This document shows, one piece after another, positions 27,166-27,197 of a DNA stretch of 27,197 nt. How positions within the stretch are numbered: the first letter of the stretch is position 1; each line of letters opens with the position of its first letter. This DNA is from a virus, in IMG/VR virus record IMGVR_UViG_3300046507_000741, positions 1 to 27,197 of that record. One strand, written 5' to 3'. The notes under the pieces were generated by a model. The model ran no database searches, had not been told where the DNA came from, and saw only the letters and a list, made by a program, of their open reading frames with translations. Made by a program: the position numbers and the translations under genes.

Positions 27166-27197
27166 TTCAAGACCAAGGGTCAGGAGGGGAAGCGAAG

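Noticed and set aside
1-27197. CRISPR array, tRNA gene, integrase, attachment site or diversity-generating retroelement
   Set aside because: No spaced direct repeats, cloverleaf, recombinase motif, duplicated att-like sequence or reverse transcriptase was seen on either strand.

Overview
This window looks like the late (structural and lysis) half of a temperate siphophage or prophage in a high-GC alphaproteobacterium, most likely a Caulobacter/Phenylobacterium-type host. That placement rests on base composition, codon use and the flavour of the protein families, and it is an inference. No integrase, repressor, replication gene or tRNA is visible, so neither prophage boundary can be fixed.

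Nearly everything is on the minus strand and is read from right to left. Going from 27165 downward: a possible DUF6456-like protein followed by an intrinsic terminator; a control gap (26110-26261); small and large terminase (GpA type); gpW-like joiner; portal; a fused prohead protease-scaffold-major capsid gene; an intrinsic terminator; a DUF2190 protein; three head-tail completion proteins; tail tube; tail chaperones G and G-T; tape measure; two minor tail proteins; a DUF6950 protein; and a J-like tail tip protein. This order is collinear with lambda (A, W, B, C/Nu3/E, D/FI, FII, Z, U, V, G/T, H, M/L, K, J), which supports the calls for the poorly conserved genes. Many neighbours overlap by ATGA, so translation is probably coupled.

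Below about 8.4 kb lies the host-interaction and exit module: a tail chaperone, an 863-residue pectate-lyase-fold tail spike, a protein with a cadherin-like end, a signal-peptide protein, an SGNH hydrolase with an inserted Ig-like domain, a 58-residue lipoprotein that is easily missed, a LapG/BTLCP-type cysteine peptidase, a membrane-anchored coiled-coil protein (i-spanin candidate) and a two-TM holin candidate. One plus-strand gene (129-737) of unknown function converges on this module.

The observations most worth a second look are: (1) a family of 17-19 bp odd palindromes, consensus TGCGAACCNGGTTCGCA, at five strong and three weak positions, mostly inside genes and in two different reading frames; (2) a canonical A-AAA-AAC slippery heptamer in gene G opening a hidden 123-codon T frame that ends exactly at the tape-measure start; (3) an internal Shine-Dalgarno and ATG inside the protease-capsid fusion; (4) a UUCG-capped terminator just behind the capsid gene; and (5) a lysis region with no recognisable endolysin but with a small lipoprotein overlapping a BTLCP peptidase.
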